From Metridium senile (taxonomy: Eukaryota; Cnidaria; Anthozoa; Actiniaria; Metridiidae), in contig OX459100.1 in NCBI GenBank assembly GCA_949775045.1, positions 123,501 through 187,500 of the forward strand: a DNA stretch of 64,000 bases, in the 5' to 3' direction. The position numbers and the translations under genes are program-made. Shown piece after piece: positions 14,869 through 28,283 of this stretch (position 1 is its first letter; every line of letters begins with the position of its first letter). The notes below the pieces were generated by a model that ran no database searches, was not told where the DNA came from, and worked only from the letters and a program-made list of their open reading frames with translations.

Positions 14869-17800
14869 GGAAAAACGATCCCTTATGTAACCTTTGTTCA
14901 TAGGTGAACAAAGGTCCCTAATGTAACTTTGTGATCCCTTTTGTAACCTTACCATGTGTGCAAAAGGGAAAAACGATCCCTTATGTAACCTTTGTTCATA
15001 GGTGAACAAAGGTCCCTAATGTAACTTTGTGATCCCTTTTGTAACCTTACCATGTGTGCAAAAGGGAAAAACGATCCCTTATGTAACCTTTGTTCATAGG
15101 TAAACAAAGGTCCCTAATGTAACTTTGTGATCCCTTTTGTAACCTTAACATGTGTGCAAAAGGGAAAAACGATCCCTTATGTAACCTTTGTTCATAGGTG
15201 AACAAAGGTCCCTAAAGTAACTTTGTGATCCCTTTTGTAACCTTACCATGTGTGCAAAAGGGAAAAACGATCCCTTATGTAACCTTTGTTCATAGGTGAA
15301 CAAAGGTCCCTAATGTAACTTTGTGATCCCTTTTGTAACCTTACCTTGTGTGCAAAATGGAAAAACGATCCCTTATGTAACCTTTGTTCATAGGTGAACA
15401 AAGGTCCCTAATGTAACTTTGTGATCCCTTTTGTAACCTTACCATGTGTGCAAAAGGGAAAAACGATCCCTTATGTAACCTTTGTTCATAGGTGAACAAA
15501 GGTCCCTAATGTAACTTTGTGATCCCTTTTGTAACCTTACCATGTGTGCAAAAGGGAAAAACGATCCCTTATGTAACCTTTGTTCATAAGTGAACAAATG
15601 TCCCTAATGTAACTTTGTGATCCCTTTTGTAACCTTACCATGTGTGCAAAAGGGAAAAACGATCCCTTATGTAACCTTTGTTCATAGGTCAACAAAGGTC
15701 CCTAATGTAACTTTGTGATCCCTTTTGTAACTTTACCATGTGTGCAAAAGGGAAAAACGATCCCTTATGTAACCTTTGTTCATAGGTGAACAAAGGTCCC
15801 TAATGTAACTTTGTGATCCCTTTTGTAACCTTACCATGTGTGCAAAAGGGAAAAACGATCCCTTATGTAACCTTTGTTCATAGGTGAACAAAGGTCCCTA
15901 ATGTAACTTTGTGATCCCTTTTGTAACCTTACCATGTGTGCAAAAGGGAAAAACGATCAATTATGTAACCTTTGTTCATAGGTGAACAAAGGTCCCTAAT
16001 GTAACTTTGTGATCCCTTTTGTAACCTTACCATGTGTGCAAAAGGGAAAAACGATCCCTTATGTAACCTTTGTTCATAGGTGAACAAAGGTCCCTAATGT
16101 AACTTTGTGATCCCTTTTGTAACCTTACCATGTGTGCAAAAGGGAAAAACGTTCCCTTATTTAACCTTTGTTCATAGGTGAACAAATGTCCCTAATGTAA
16201 CTTTGTGATCCCTTTTGTAACCTTACCATGGGTGCAAAAGGTAAAAACGTTCCCTTATGTAACCTTTGTTCATAGGTAAACAAAGGTCCCTAATGTAACT
16301 TTGTGATCCCTTTTGTAACCTTAACATGTGTGCAAAAGGGAAAAACGATCCCTTATGTAACCTTTGTTCATAGGTGAACAAAGGTCCCTAAAGTAACTTT
16401 GTGATCCCTTTTGTAACCTTACCATGTGTGCAAAAGGGAAAAACGATCCCTTATGTAACCTTTGTTCATAGGTGAACAAAGGTCCCTAATGTAACTTTGT
16501 GATCCCTTTTGTAACCTTACCTTGTGTGCAAAATGGAAAAACGATCCCTTATGTAACCTTTGTTCATAGGTCAACAAAGGTCCCTAATGTAACTTTGTGA
16601 TCCCTTTTGTAACTTTACCATGTGTGCAAAAGGGAAAAACGATCCCTTATGTAACCTTTGTTCATAGGTGAACAAAGGTCCCTAATGTAACTTTGTGATC
16701 CCTTTTGTAGCCTTACCATGTGTGCAAAAGGGAAAAACGATCCCTTATGTAACCTTTGTTCATAGGTCAACAAAGGTCCCTAATGTAACTTTGTGATCCC
16801 TTTTGTAACTTTACCATGTGTGCAAAAGGGAAAAACGATCCCTTATGTAACCTTTGTTCATAGGTGAACAAAGGTCCCTAATGTAACTTTGTGATCCCTT
16901 TTGTAACCTTACCATGTGTGCAAAAGGGAAAAACGATCCCTTATGTAACCTTTGTTCATAGGTGAACAAAGGTCCCTAATGTAACTTTGTGATCCCTTTT
17001 GTAACCTTACCATGTGTGCAAAAGGGAAAAACGATCCCTTATGTAACCTTTGTTCATAGGTGAACAAAGGTCCCTAATGTAACTTTGTGATCCCTTTTGT
17101 AACCTTACCATGTGTGCAAAAGGGAAAAACGATCCCTTATGTAACCTTTGTTCATAGGTGAACAAAGGTCCCTAATGTAACTTTGTGATCCCTTTTGTAA
17201 CCTTACCATGTGTGCAAAAGGGAAAAACGTTCCCTTATTTAACCTTTGTTCATAGGTGAACAAATGTCCCTAATGTAACTTTGTGATCCCTTTTGTAACC
17301 TTACCATGGGTGCAAAAGGTAAAAACGTTCCCTTATGTAACCTTTGTTCATAGGTAAACAAAGGTCCCTAATGTAACTTTTTGATCCCTTTTGTAACCTT
17401 ACCATGGGTGCAAAAGGGAAAAACGTTCCCTTATGTAACCTTTGTTCATAGGTAAACAAAGGTCCCTAAGGTAACTTTGTGATCCCTTTTGTAACCTTAC
17501 CATGGGTGCAAAAGGGAAAAACGTAACCTTATATAACCTTTGTTCATAGGTGAACAAATGTCCCTAATGTAACTTTGTGATCCCTTTTGTAACCTTACCA
17601 TGGGTGCAAAAGGGAAAAACGTTCCCTTATGTAACCTTTGTTCATAGGTAAACAAAGGTCCCTAATTTAACTTTGTGATCCATTTTGTAACCTTACCATG
17701 GGTGCAAAAGGGAAAAACGTTCCCTTATGTAACCTTTGTTCATAGGTAAACAAAGGTCCCTAATGTAACTTTGTGATCCCTTTTGTATTCTTACCATGGG

Positions 17801-19320
17801 TGCAAAAGGGAAAAACATTCCCTTATGTAACCTTTGTTTATAGGTGAACAAAGGTCACTAATGTAACTTTGTGATCCTTTTTGTAACCTTACCATGGGTG
17901 CAAAAGGGAAAAACGTTCCCTTATGTAACATTTGTTCATAGGTGAACAAATGTCCCTAATGTAACTTTGTGATCCCTTTTGTAGCCTTACCATGGGTGCA
18001 AAAGGGAAAAACGTAACCTTATATAACCTTTGTTCATAGGTGAACAAATGTCCCTAATGTAACTTTGTGATCCCTTTTGTAACCTTTCCATGGGTGCAAA
18101 AGTGAAAAACGTTCCCTTATGTAACCTTTGTTCATAGGTAAACAAAGGTCCCTAATTTAACTTTGTGATCCCTTTTGTAACCTTACCATGGGTGCAAAAG
18201 GGAAAAACGTTCCCTTATGTAACCTTTGTTCATAGGTGAACAAATGTCCCTAATGTAACTTTGTGATCCCTTTTGTAACCTTACCATGGGTGCAAAAGGA
18301 AAAAACGTTCCCTTATGTAACCTTTGTTCATAGGTAAACAAAGGTCCCTAATGTAACTTTGTGATCCCTTTTGTAACCTTACCATGGGTGCAAAAGGGAA
18401 AAACGTTCCCTTATGTAACCTTTGTTCATAGTTGAACAAAGGTCCCTAAGGTAACTTTGTGATCCCTTTTGTAACCTTACCATGGGTGCAAAAGGGAAAA
18501 ACGTTCCCTTATGTAACCTTTGTTCATAGGTGAACGAAGGTCCCTAATGTAACTTTGTGATCCCTTTTGTAACCTTACCATGGGTGCAAAAGGGAAAAAC
18601 GATCCCTTATGTAACCTTTGTTCATAGGTGAACAAAGGTCCCTAATGTAACTTTGTGATCCCTTTTGTAACCTTACCATGTGTGCAAAAGGGAAAAACGA
18701 TCCCTTATGTAACCTTTGTTCATAGGTGAACAAAGGTCCCTAATGTAACTTTGTGATCCCTTTTGTAACCTTACCATGTGTGCAAAAGGGAAAAACGATC
18801 CCTTATGTAACCTTTGTTCATAGGTGAACAAAGGTCCCTAATGTAACTTTGTGATCCCTTTTGTAACCTTACCATGTGTGCAAAAGGGAAAAACGATCCC
18901 TTATGTAACCTTTGTTCATAGGTAAACAAAGGTCCCTAATGTAACTTTGTGATCCCTTTTGTAACCTTAACATGTGTGCAAAAGGGAAAAACGATCCCTT
19001 ATGTAACCTTTGTTCATAGGTGAACAAAGGTCCCTAAAGTAACTTTGTGATCCCTTTTGTAACCTTACCATGTGTGCAAAAGGGAAAAACGATCCCTTAT
19101 GTAACCTTTGTTCATAGGTGAACAAAGGTCCCTAATGTAACTTTGTGATCCCTTTTGTAACCTTACCTTGTGTGCAAAATGGAAAAACGATCCCTTATGT
19201 AACCTTTGTTCATAGGTGAACAAAGGTCCCTAATGTAACTTTGTGATCCCTTTTGTAACTTTACCATGTGTGCAAAAGGGAAAAACGATCCCTTATGTAA
19301 CCTTTGTTCATAGGTGAACA
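12690..19320 (+). repeat. 39-monomer offset duplication within satellite
   Basis: A block of at least 2.7 kb starting near 12,690 reappears 3,822 bp downstream (39 x 98). Markers: GTAGCC at 12,885 and 16,707, GTCAAC at 12,944 and 16,766, CTTTTTGATC at 13,555 and 17,377, and the TTAACATG variant at 15,147 and 18,969. The TTAACATG variant also occurs at 16,323, 12 monomers after the first. Confidence 0.82.
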
Positions 19321-21289
19321 AAGGTCCCTAATGTAACTTTGTGTTTGTAGCCTTTCCATGGGTGCAAAAGGGAAAAACATTCCCTTATGTAACCTTTGTT
19401 CATAGGTGAACAAAGGTCACTAATGTAACGTTGTGATCCTTTTTGTAACCTTACCATGGGTGCAAAAGGGAAAAACGTTCCCTTATGTAACATTTGTTCA
19501 TAGGTGAACAAATGTCCCTAATGTAACTTTGTGATCCCTTTTGTAGCCTTACCATGGGTGCAAAAGTGAAAAACGTTCCCTTATGTAACCTTTGTTCATA
19601 GGTAAACAAAGGTCCCTAAGGTAACTTTGTGATCCCTTTTGTAACCTTACCATGGGTGCAAAAGGTAAAAACGTTCCCTTATGTAACCTTTGTTCATAGG
19701 TAAACAAAGGTCCCTAATGTAACTTTGTGATCCCTTTTGTAACCTTACCATGGGTGCAAAAGGGAAAAACGTTCCCTTATGTAACCTTTGTTCATAGTTG
19801 AACAAAGGTCCCTAAGGTAACTTTGTGATCCCTTTTGTAACCTTACCATGGGTGCAAAAGGGAAAAACGTTCCCTTATGTAACCTTTGTTCATAGGTGAA
19901 CGAAGGTCCCTAATGTAACTTTGTGATCCCTTTTGTAACCTTACCATGGGTGCAAAAGGGAAAAACGTTCCCTTATGTAACCTTTGTTCATAGGTAAACA
20001 AAGGTCCCTAATGTAACTTTGTGATCCCTTTTGTAACCTTACTATGGGTGCAAAAGGGAAAAACGTTCCCTTATGTAACCTTTGTTCATAGGTGAACAAA
20101 TGTCCCTAATGTAACTTTGTGATCCCTTTTGTAACCTTACCATGGGTGCAAAAGGGAAAAACGTAACCTTATATAACCTTTGTTCATAGGTGAACAAATG
20201 TCCCTAATGTAACTTTGTGATCCCTTTTGTAACCTTACCATGGGTGCAAAAGGGAAAAACGTTCCCTTATGTAACCTTTGTTCATAGGTAAACAAAGGTC
20301 CCTAATTTAACTTTGTGATCCATTTTGTAACCTTACCATGGGTGCAAAAGGGAAAAACGTTCCCTTATGTAACCTTTGTTCATAGGTGAACAAATGTCCC
20401 TAATGTAACTTTGTGGTCCCTTTTGTAACCTTACCATGGGTGCAAAAGGGAAAAACGTTCCTTTATGTAACCTTTGTTCATAGGTGAACAAATGTCCCTA
20501 ATGTAACTTTGTGATCCCTTTTGTAGCCTTTCCATGGGTGCAAAAGTGAAAAACGTTCCCTTATGTAACCTTTGTTCATAGGTAAACAAAGGTCCCTAAT
20601 TTAACTTTGTGATCCCTTTTGTAACCTTACCATTGGTGCAAAAGGGAAAAACGTTCCCTTATGTAACCTTTGTTCATAGGTTAACAAATGTCCCTAATGT
20701 AACTTTGTGATCCCTTTTGTAACCTTACCATGGGTGCAAAAGGTAAAAACGTCCCTTATGTAACCTTTGTTCATAGGTAAACAAAGGTCCCTAATGTAAC
20801 TTTGTGATCCCTTTTGTAACCTTACCATGGGTGCAAAAGGGAAAAACGTTCCCTTATGTAACCTTTGTTCATAGGTAAACAAAGGTCCCTAAGGTAACTT
20901 TGTGATCCCTTTTGTAACCTTACCATGGGTGCAAAAGGGAAAAACGTTCCCTTATATAACCTTTGTTCATAGGTGAACAAATGTCCCTAATGTAACTTTG
21001 TGATCCCTTTTGTAGCCTTTCCATGGGTGCAAAAGTGAAAAACGTTCCCTTATGTAACCTTTGTTCATAGGTAAACAAAGGTCCCTAATTTAACTTTGTG
21101 ATCCCTTTTGTAACCTTACCATGGGTGCAAAAGGGAAAAACGTTCCCTTATGTAACCTTTGTTCATAGGTGAACAAATGTCCCTAATGTAACTTTGTGAT
21201 CCCTTTTGTAACCTTACCATGGGTGCAAAAGGTAAAAACGTTCCCTTATGTAACCTTTGTTCATAGGTGAAAAAATGTCCCTAATGTAA

Positions 21290-21663
21290 GGTGTATACTC
21301 AAATTATGCACTTATACATTATATGATATTTTCCAAACTATATCAATCATATTATATGTTTTATTTATCAATATTACTCTTTCTTAATTTCTACAACTTA
21401 CCTCATTATCTAATTATCTAATTCTATTATATTTACCATTGTAATTATATTCTATTTATATATTTTTTTCTTTAAACCTGAATTACTATTGTAACTAAAA
21501 GACTGGGGGCTAACTAGAAAACCTACCAGTTAATTTAGCCCCCAGGCTCTTCTTATATTAAAACCAAAGTGTAAATAAAAACTGTAAACCATTTTAATAT
21601 TAATAATTCTATGTATAAATTGTAATATTCAAAGAGAGCAAATAAACTAAACTAAACTAAACT
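21290..21663 (+). mobile_element. 374-bp retroposon-like insert, copy 1
   Basis: AT-rich non-satellite insert inside a 98-bp monomer. It starts GGTGTATACTC, contains an 11-bp perfect hairpin (CTGGGGGCTAA … TTAGCCCCCAG), then an AATAAA signal, and ends in (AAACT)n. Flanking GTAA on both sides looks like a 4-bp target duplication. The polyadenylation signal plus simple-repeat tail suggest the 3' end of a non-LTR retrotransposon or a SINE. It has no coding capacity. Confidence 0.8.
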
Positions 21664-24410
21664 GTAACTTTGTGATCCCTTTTGTAACCTTACCATGGGT
21701 GCAAAAGGGAAAAACTTTCCCTTATGTAACCTTTGTTCATAGGTAAACAAAGGTCCCTAATGTAACTTTGTGATCCCTTTTGTAACCTTACCATGGGTGC
21801 AAAAGGGAAAAACGTTCCCTTATGTAACCTTTGTTCATAGGTGAACAAAGGTCCTTAAAGTAACTTTGTGATCCCTTTTGTAACCTTACCATGGGTGCAA
21901 AAGGGAAAAACGTTCCCTTATGTAACCTTTGTTCATAGGTGAACAAAGGTCCCTAATGTAACTTTGTGATCCCTTTTGTAACCTTACCATGGGTGCAAAA
22001 GGGAAAAACGTTCCCTTATGTAACCTTTGTTCATAGGTAAACAAAGGTCCCTAATGTAACTTTGTGATCCCTTTTGTATTCTTACCATGGGTGCAAAAGG
22101 GAAAAACATTCCCTTATGTAACCTTTGTTCATAGGTGAACAAAGGTCACTAATGTAACTTTGTGATCCTTTTTGTAACCTTACCATGGGTGCAAAAGGGA
22201 AAAACGTTCCCTTATGTAACCTTTGTTCATAGGTAAACAAAGGTCCCTAATGTAACTTTGTTATCCCTTTTGTAACCTTACCATGGGTGCAAAAGGGAAA
22301 AACGTTCCCTTATGTAACCTTTGTTCATAGGTAAACAAAGGTCCCTAATGTAACTTTGTGATCCCTTTTGTAACCTTACCATGGGTGCAAAAGGGAAAAA
22401 CGTTCCCTTATGTAACCTTTGTTCATAGTTGAACAAAGGTCCCTAAGGTAACTTTGTGATCCCTTTTGTAACCTTACCATGGGTGCAAAAGGGAAAAACG
22501 TTCCCTTATGTAACCTTTGTTCATAGGTGAACGAAGGTCCCTAATGTAACTTTGTGATCCCTTTTGTAACCTTACCATGGGTGCAAAAGGGAAAAACGTT
22601 CCCTTATGTAACCTTTGTTCATAGGTAAACAAAGGTCCCTAATGTAACTTTGTGATCCCTTTTGTAACCTTACTATGGGTGCAAAAGGGAAAAACGTTCC
22701 CTTATGTAACCTTTGTTCATAGGTGAACAAATGTCCCTAATGTAACTTTGTGATCCCTTTTGTAACCTTACCATGGGTGCAAAAGGGAAAAACGTAACCT
22801 TATATAACCTTTGTTCATAGGTGAACAAATGTCCCTAATGTAACTTTGTGATCCCTTTTGTAACCTTACCATGGGTGCAAAAGGGAAAAACGTTCCCTTA
22901 TGTAACCTTTGTTCATAGGTAAACAAAGGTCCCTAATTTAACTTTGTGATCCATTTTGTAACCTTACCATGGGTGCAAAAGGGAAAAACGTTCCCTTATG
23001 TAACCTTTGTTCATAGGTGAACAAATGTCCCTAATGTAACTTTGTGGTCCCTTTTGTAACCTTACCATGGGTGCAAAAGGGAAAAACGTTCCCTTATGTA
23101 ACCTTTGTTCATAGGTGAACAAATGTCCCTAATGTAACTTTGTGATCCCTTTTGTAGCCTTTCCATGGGTGCAAAAGTGAAAAACGTTCCCTTATGTAAC
23201 CTTTGTTCATAGGTAAACAAAGGTCCCTAATTTAACTTTGTGATCCCTTTTGTAACCTTACCATTGGTGCAAAAGGGAAAAACGTTCCCTTATGTAACCT
23301 TTGTTCATAGGTTAACAAATGTCCCTAATGTAACTTTGTGATCCCTTTTGTAACCTTACCATGGGTGCAAAAGGTAAAAACGTCCCTTATGTAACCTTTG
23401 TTCATAGGTAAACAAAGGTCCCTAATGTAACTTTGTGATCCCTTTTTTAACCTTACCATGGGTGCAAAAGGGAAAAACGTTCCCTTATGTAACCTTTGTT
23501 CATAGGTAAACAAAGGTCCCTAAGGTAACTTTGTGATCCCTTTTGTAACCTTACCATGGGTGCAAAAGGGAAAAACGTTCCCTTATGTAACCTTTGTTCA
23601 TAGGTAAACAAAGGTCCCTAATTTAACTTTGTGATCCATTTTGTAACCTTACCATGGGTGCAAAAGGGAAAAACGTTCCCTTATGTAACCTTTGTTCATA
23701 GGTGAACAAATGTCCCTAATGTAACTTTGTGATCCCTTTTGTAACCTTACCATGGGTGCAAAAGGGAAAAACGTTCCCTTATGTAACCTTTGTTCATAGG
23801 TGAACAAATGTCCCTAATGTAACTTTGTGATCCCTTTTGTAGCCTTTCCATGGGTGCAAAAGTGAAAAACGTTCCCTTATGTAACCTTTGTTCATAGGTA
23901 AACAAAGGTCCCTAATTTAACTTTGTGATCCCTTTTGTAACCTTACCATGGGTGCAAAAGGGAAAAACGTTCCCTTATGTAACCTTTGTTCATAGGTGAA
24001 CAAATGTCCCTAATGTAACTTTGTGATCCCTTTTGTAACCTTACCATGGGTGCAAAAGGTAAAAACGTTCCCTTATGTAACCTTTGTTCATAGGTGAACA
24101 AATGTCCCTAATGTAACTTTGTGATCCCTTTTGTAGCCTTTCCATGGGTGCAAAAGTGAAAAACGTTCCCTTATGTAACCTTTGTTCATAGGTGAACAAA
24201 TGTCCCTAATGTAACTTTGTGATCCCTTTTGTAACCTTACCATGGGTGCAAAAGGGAAAAACGTTCCCTTATGTAACCTTTGTTCATAGGTGAACAAATG
24301 TCCCTAATGTAACTTTGTGATCCCTTTTGCAACCTTACCATGGGTGCAAAAGGTAAAAACGTTCCCTTATGTAACCTTTGTTCATAGTTGAAAAAATGTC
24401 CCTAATGTAA

Positions 24411-24784
24411 GGTGTATACTCAAATTATGCACTTATACATTATATGATATTTTCCAAACTATATCAATCATATTATATGTTTTATTTATCAATATTACTC
24501 TTTCTTAATTTCTACAACTTACCTCATTATCTAATTATCTAATTCTATTATATTTACCATTGTAATTATATTCTATTTATATATTTTTTTCTTTAAACCT
24601 GAATTACTATTGTAACTAAAAGACTGGGGGCTAACTAGAAAACCTACCAGTTAATTTAGCCCCCAGGCTCTTCTTATATTAAAACCAAAGTGTAAATAAA
24701 AACTGTAAACCATTTTAATATTAATAATTCTATGTATAAATTGTAATATTCAAAGAGAGCAAATAAACTAAACTAAACTAAACT
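24411..24784 (+). mobile_element. 374-bp retroposon-like insert, copy 2
   Basis: Appears identical to copy 1 by eye, at the same monomer phase and with the same GTAA flanks, so it was amplified with the satellite and not inserted afresh. Confidence 0.8.
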
Positions 24785-25180
24785 GTAACTTTGTGATCCC
24801 TTTTGTAACCTTACCATGGGTGCAAAAGGGAAAAACTTTCCCTTATGTAACCTTTGTTCATAGGTAAACAAAGGTCCCTAATGTAACTTTGTGATCCCTT
24901 TTGTAACCTTACCATGGGTGCAAAAGGGAAAAACGTTCCCTTATGTAACCTTTGTTCATAGGTGAACAAAGGTCCTTAAAGTAACTTTGTGATCCCTTTT
25001 GTAACCTTACCATGGGTGCAAAAGGGAAAAACGTTCCCTTATGTAACCTTTGTTCATAGGTGAACAAAGGTCCCTAATGTAACTTTGTGATCCCTTTTGT
25101 AACCTTACCATGGGTGCAAAAGGGAAAAACGTTCCCTTATGTAACCTTTGTTCATAGGTGAAAAAATGTCCCTAATGTAA

Positions 25181-25554
25181 GGTGTATACTCAAATTATGC
25201 ACTTATACATTATATGATATTTTCCAAACTATATCAATCATATTATATGTTTTATTTATCAATATTACTCTTTCTTAATTTCTACAACTTACCTCATTAT
25301 CTAATTATCTAATTCTATTATATTTACCATTGTAATTATATTCTATTTATATATTTTTTTCTTTAAACCTGAATTACTATTGTAACTAAAAGACTGGGGG
25401 CTAACTAGAAAACCTACCAGTTAATTTAGCCCCCAGGCTCTTCTTATATTAAAACCAAAGTGTAAATAAAAACTGTAAACCATTTTAATATTAATAATTC
25501 TATGTATAAATTGTAATATTCAAAGAGAGCAAATAAACTAAACTAAACTAAACT
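25181..25554 (+). mobile_element. 374-bp retroposon-like insert, copy 3
   Basis: Same insert, only 770 bp after copy 2, with exactly four 98-bp monomers between. Same junctions and flanks. Confidence 0.8.
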
Positions 25555-27909
25555 GTAACTTTGTGATCCCTTTTGTAACCTTACCATGGGTGCAAAAGGG
25601 AAAAACTTTCCCTTATGTAACCTTTGTTCATAGGTAAACAAAGGTCCCTAATGTAACTTTGTGATCCCTTTTGTAACCTTACCATGGGTGCAAAAGGGAA
25701 AAACGTTCCCTTATGTAACCTTTGTTCATAGGTGAACAAAGGTCCTTAAAGTAACTTTGTGATCCCTTTTGTAACCTTACCATGGGTGCAAAAGGGAAAA
25801 ACGTTCCCTTATGTAACCTTTGTTCATAGGTGAACAAAGGTCCCTAATGTAACTTTGTGATCCCTTTTGTAACCTTACCATGGGTGCAAAAGGGAAAAAC
25901 GTTCCCTTATGTAACCTTTGTTCATAGGTAAACAAAGGTCCCTAATGTAACTTTGTGATCCCTTTTGTATTCTTACCATGGGTGCAAAAGGGAAAAACAT
26001 TCCCTTATGTAACCTTTGTTCATAGGTGAACAAAGGTCACTAATGTAACTTTGTGATCCTTTTTGTAACCTTACCATGGGTGCAAAAGGGAAAAACGTTC
26101 CCTTATGTAACCTTTGTTCATAGGTAAACAAAGGTCCCTAATGTAACTTTGTTATCCCTTTTGTAACCTTACCATGGGTGCAAAAGGGAAAAACGTTCCC
26201 TTATGTAACCTTTGTTCATAGGTAAACAAAGGTCCCTAATGTAACTTTGTGATCCCTTTTGTAACCTTACCATGGGTGCAAAAGGGAAAAACGTTCCCTT
26301 ATGTAACCTTTGTTCATAGTTGAACAAAGGTCCCTAAGGTAACTTTGTGATCCCTTTTGTAACCTTACCATGGGTGCAAAAGGGAAAAACGTTCCCTTAT
26401 GTAACCTTTGTTCATAGGTGAACGAAGGTCCCTAATGTAACTTTGTGATCCCTTTTGTAACCTTACCATGGGTGCAAAAGGGAAAAACGTTCCCTTATGT
26501 AACCTTTGTTCATAGGTAAACAAAGGTCCCTAATGTAACTTTGTGATCCCTTTTGTAACCTTACTATGGGTGCAAAAGGGAAAAACGTTCCCTTATGTAA
26601 CCTTTGTTCATAGGTGAACAAATGTCCCTAATGTAACTTTGTGATCCCTTTTGTAACCTTACCATGGGTGCAAAAGGGAAAAACGTAACCTTATATAACC
26701 TTTGTTCATAGGTGAACAAATGTCCCTAATGTAACTTTGTGATCCCTTTTGTAACCTTACCATGGGTGCAAAAGGGAAAAACGTTCCCTTATGTAACCTT
26801 TGTTCATAGGTAAACAAAGGTCCCTAATTTAACTTTGTGATCCATTTTGTAACCTTACCATGGGTGCAAAAGGGAAAAACGTTCCCTTATGTAACCTTTG
26901 TTCATAGGTGAACAAATGTCCCTAATGTAACTTTGTGGTCCCTTTTGTAACCTTACCATGGGTGCAAAAGGGAAAAACGTTCCCTTATGTAACCTTTGTT
27001 CATAGGTGAACAAATGTCCCTAATGTAACTTTGTGATCCCTTTTGTAGCCTTTCCATGGGTGCAAAAGTGAAAAACGTTCCCTTATGTAACCTTTGTTCA
27101 TAGGTAAACAAAGGTCCCTAATTTAACTTTGTGATCCCTTTTGTAACCTTACCATTGGTGCAAAAGGGAAAAACGTTCCCTTATGTAACCTTTGTTCATA
27201 GGTTAACAAATGTCCCTAATGTAACTTTGTGATCCCTTTTGTAACCTTACCATGGGTGCAAAAGGTAAAAACGTCCCTTATGTAACCTTTGTTCATAGGT
27301 AAACAAAGGTCCCTAATGTAACTTTGTGATCCCTTTTGTAACCTTACCATGGGTGCAAAAGGGAAAAACGTTCCCTTATGTAACCTTTGTTCATAGGTAA
27401 ACAAAGGTCCCTAAGGTAACTTTGTGATCCCTTTTGTAACCTTACCATGGGTGCAAAAGGGAAAAACGTTCCCTTATGTAACCTTTGTTCATAGGTAAAC
27501 AAAGGTCCCTAATTTAACTTTGTGATCCATTTTGTAACCTTACCATGGGTGCAAAAGGGAAAAACGTTCCCTTATGTAACCTTTGTTCATAGGTGAACAA
27601 ATGTCCCTAATGTAACTTTGTGATCCCTTTTGTAGCCTTTCCATGGGTGCAAAAGTGAAAAACGTTCCCTTATGTAACCTTTGTTCATAGGTAAACAAAG
27701 GTCCCTAATTTAACTTTGTGATCCCTTTTGTAACCTTACCATGGGTGCAAAAGGGAAAAACGTTCCCTTATGTAACCTTTGTTCATAGGTGAACAAATGT
27801 CCCTAATGTAACTTTGTGATCCCTTTTGTAACCTTACCATGGGTGCAAAAGGGAAAAACGTTCCCTTATGTAACCTTTGTTCATAGGTGAAAAAATGTCC
27901 CTAATGTAA

Positions 27910-28283
27910 GGTGTATACTCAAATTATGCACTTATACATTATATGATATTTTCCAAACTATATCAATCATATTATATGTTTTATTTATCAATATTACTCT
28001 TTCTTAATTTCTACAACTTACCTCATTATCTAATTATCTAATTCTATTATATTTACCATTGTAATTATATTCTATTTATATATTTTTTTCTTTAAACCTG
28101 AATTACTATTGTAACTAAAAGACTGGGGGCTAACTAGAAAACCTACCAGTTAATTTAGCCCCCAGGCTCTTCTTATATTAAAACCAAAGTGTAAATAAAA
28201 ACTGTAAACCATTTTAATATTAATAATTCTATGTATAAATTGTAATATTCAAAGAGAGCAAATAAACTAAACTAAACTAAACT
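27910..28283 (+). mobile_element. 374-bp retroposon-like insert, copy 4
   Basis: Same insert, 2,729 bp after copy 3 (24 monomers plus insert). Marks a higher-order unit of type B satellite. Confidence 0.8.
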
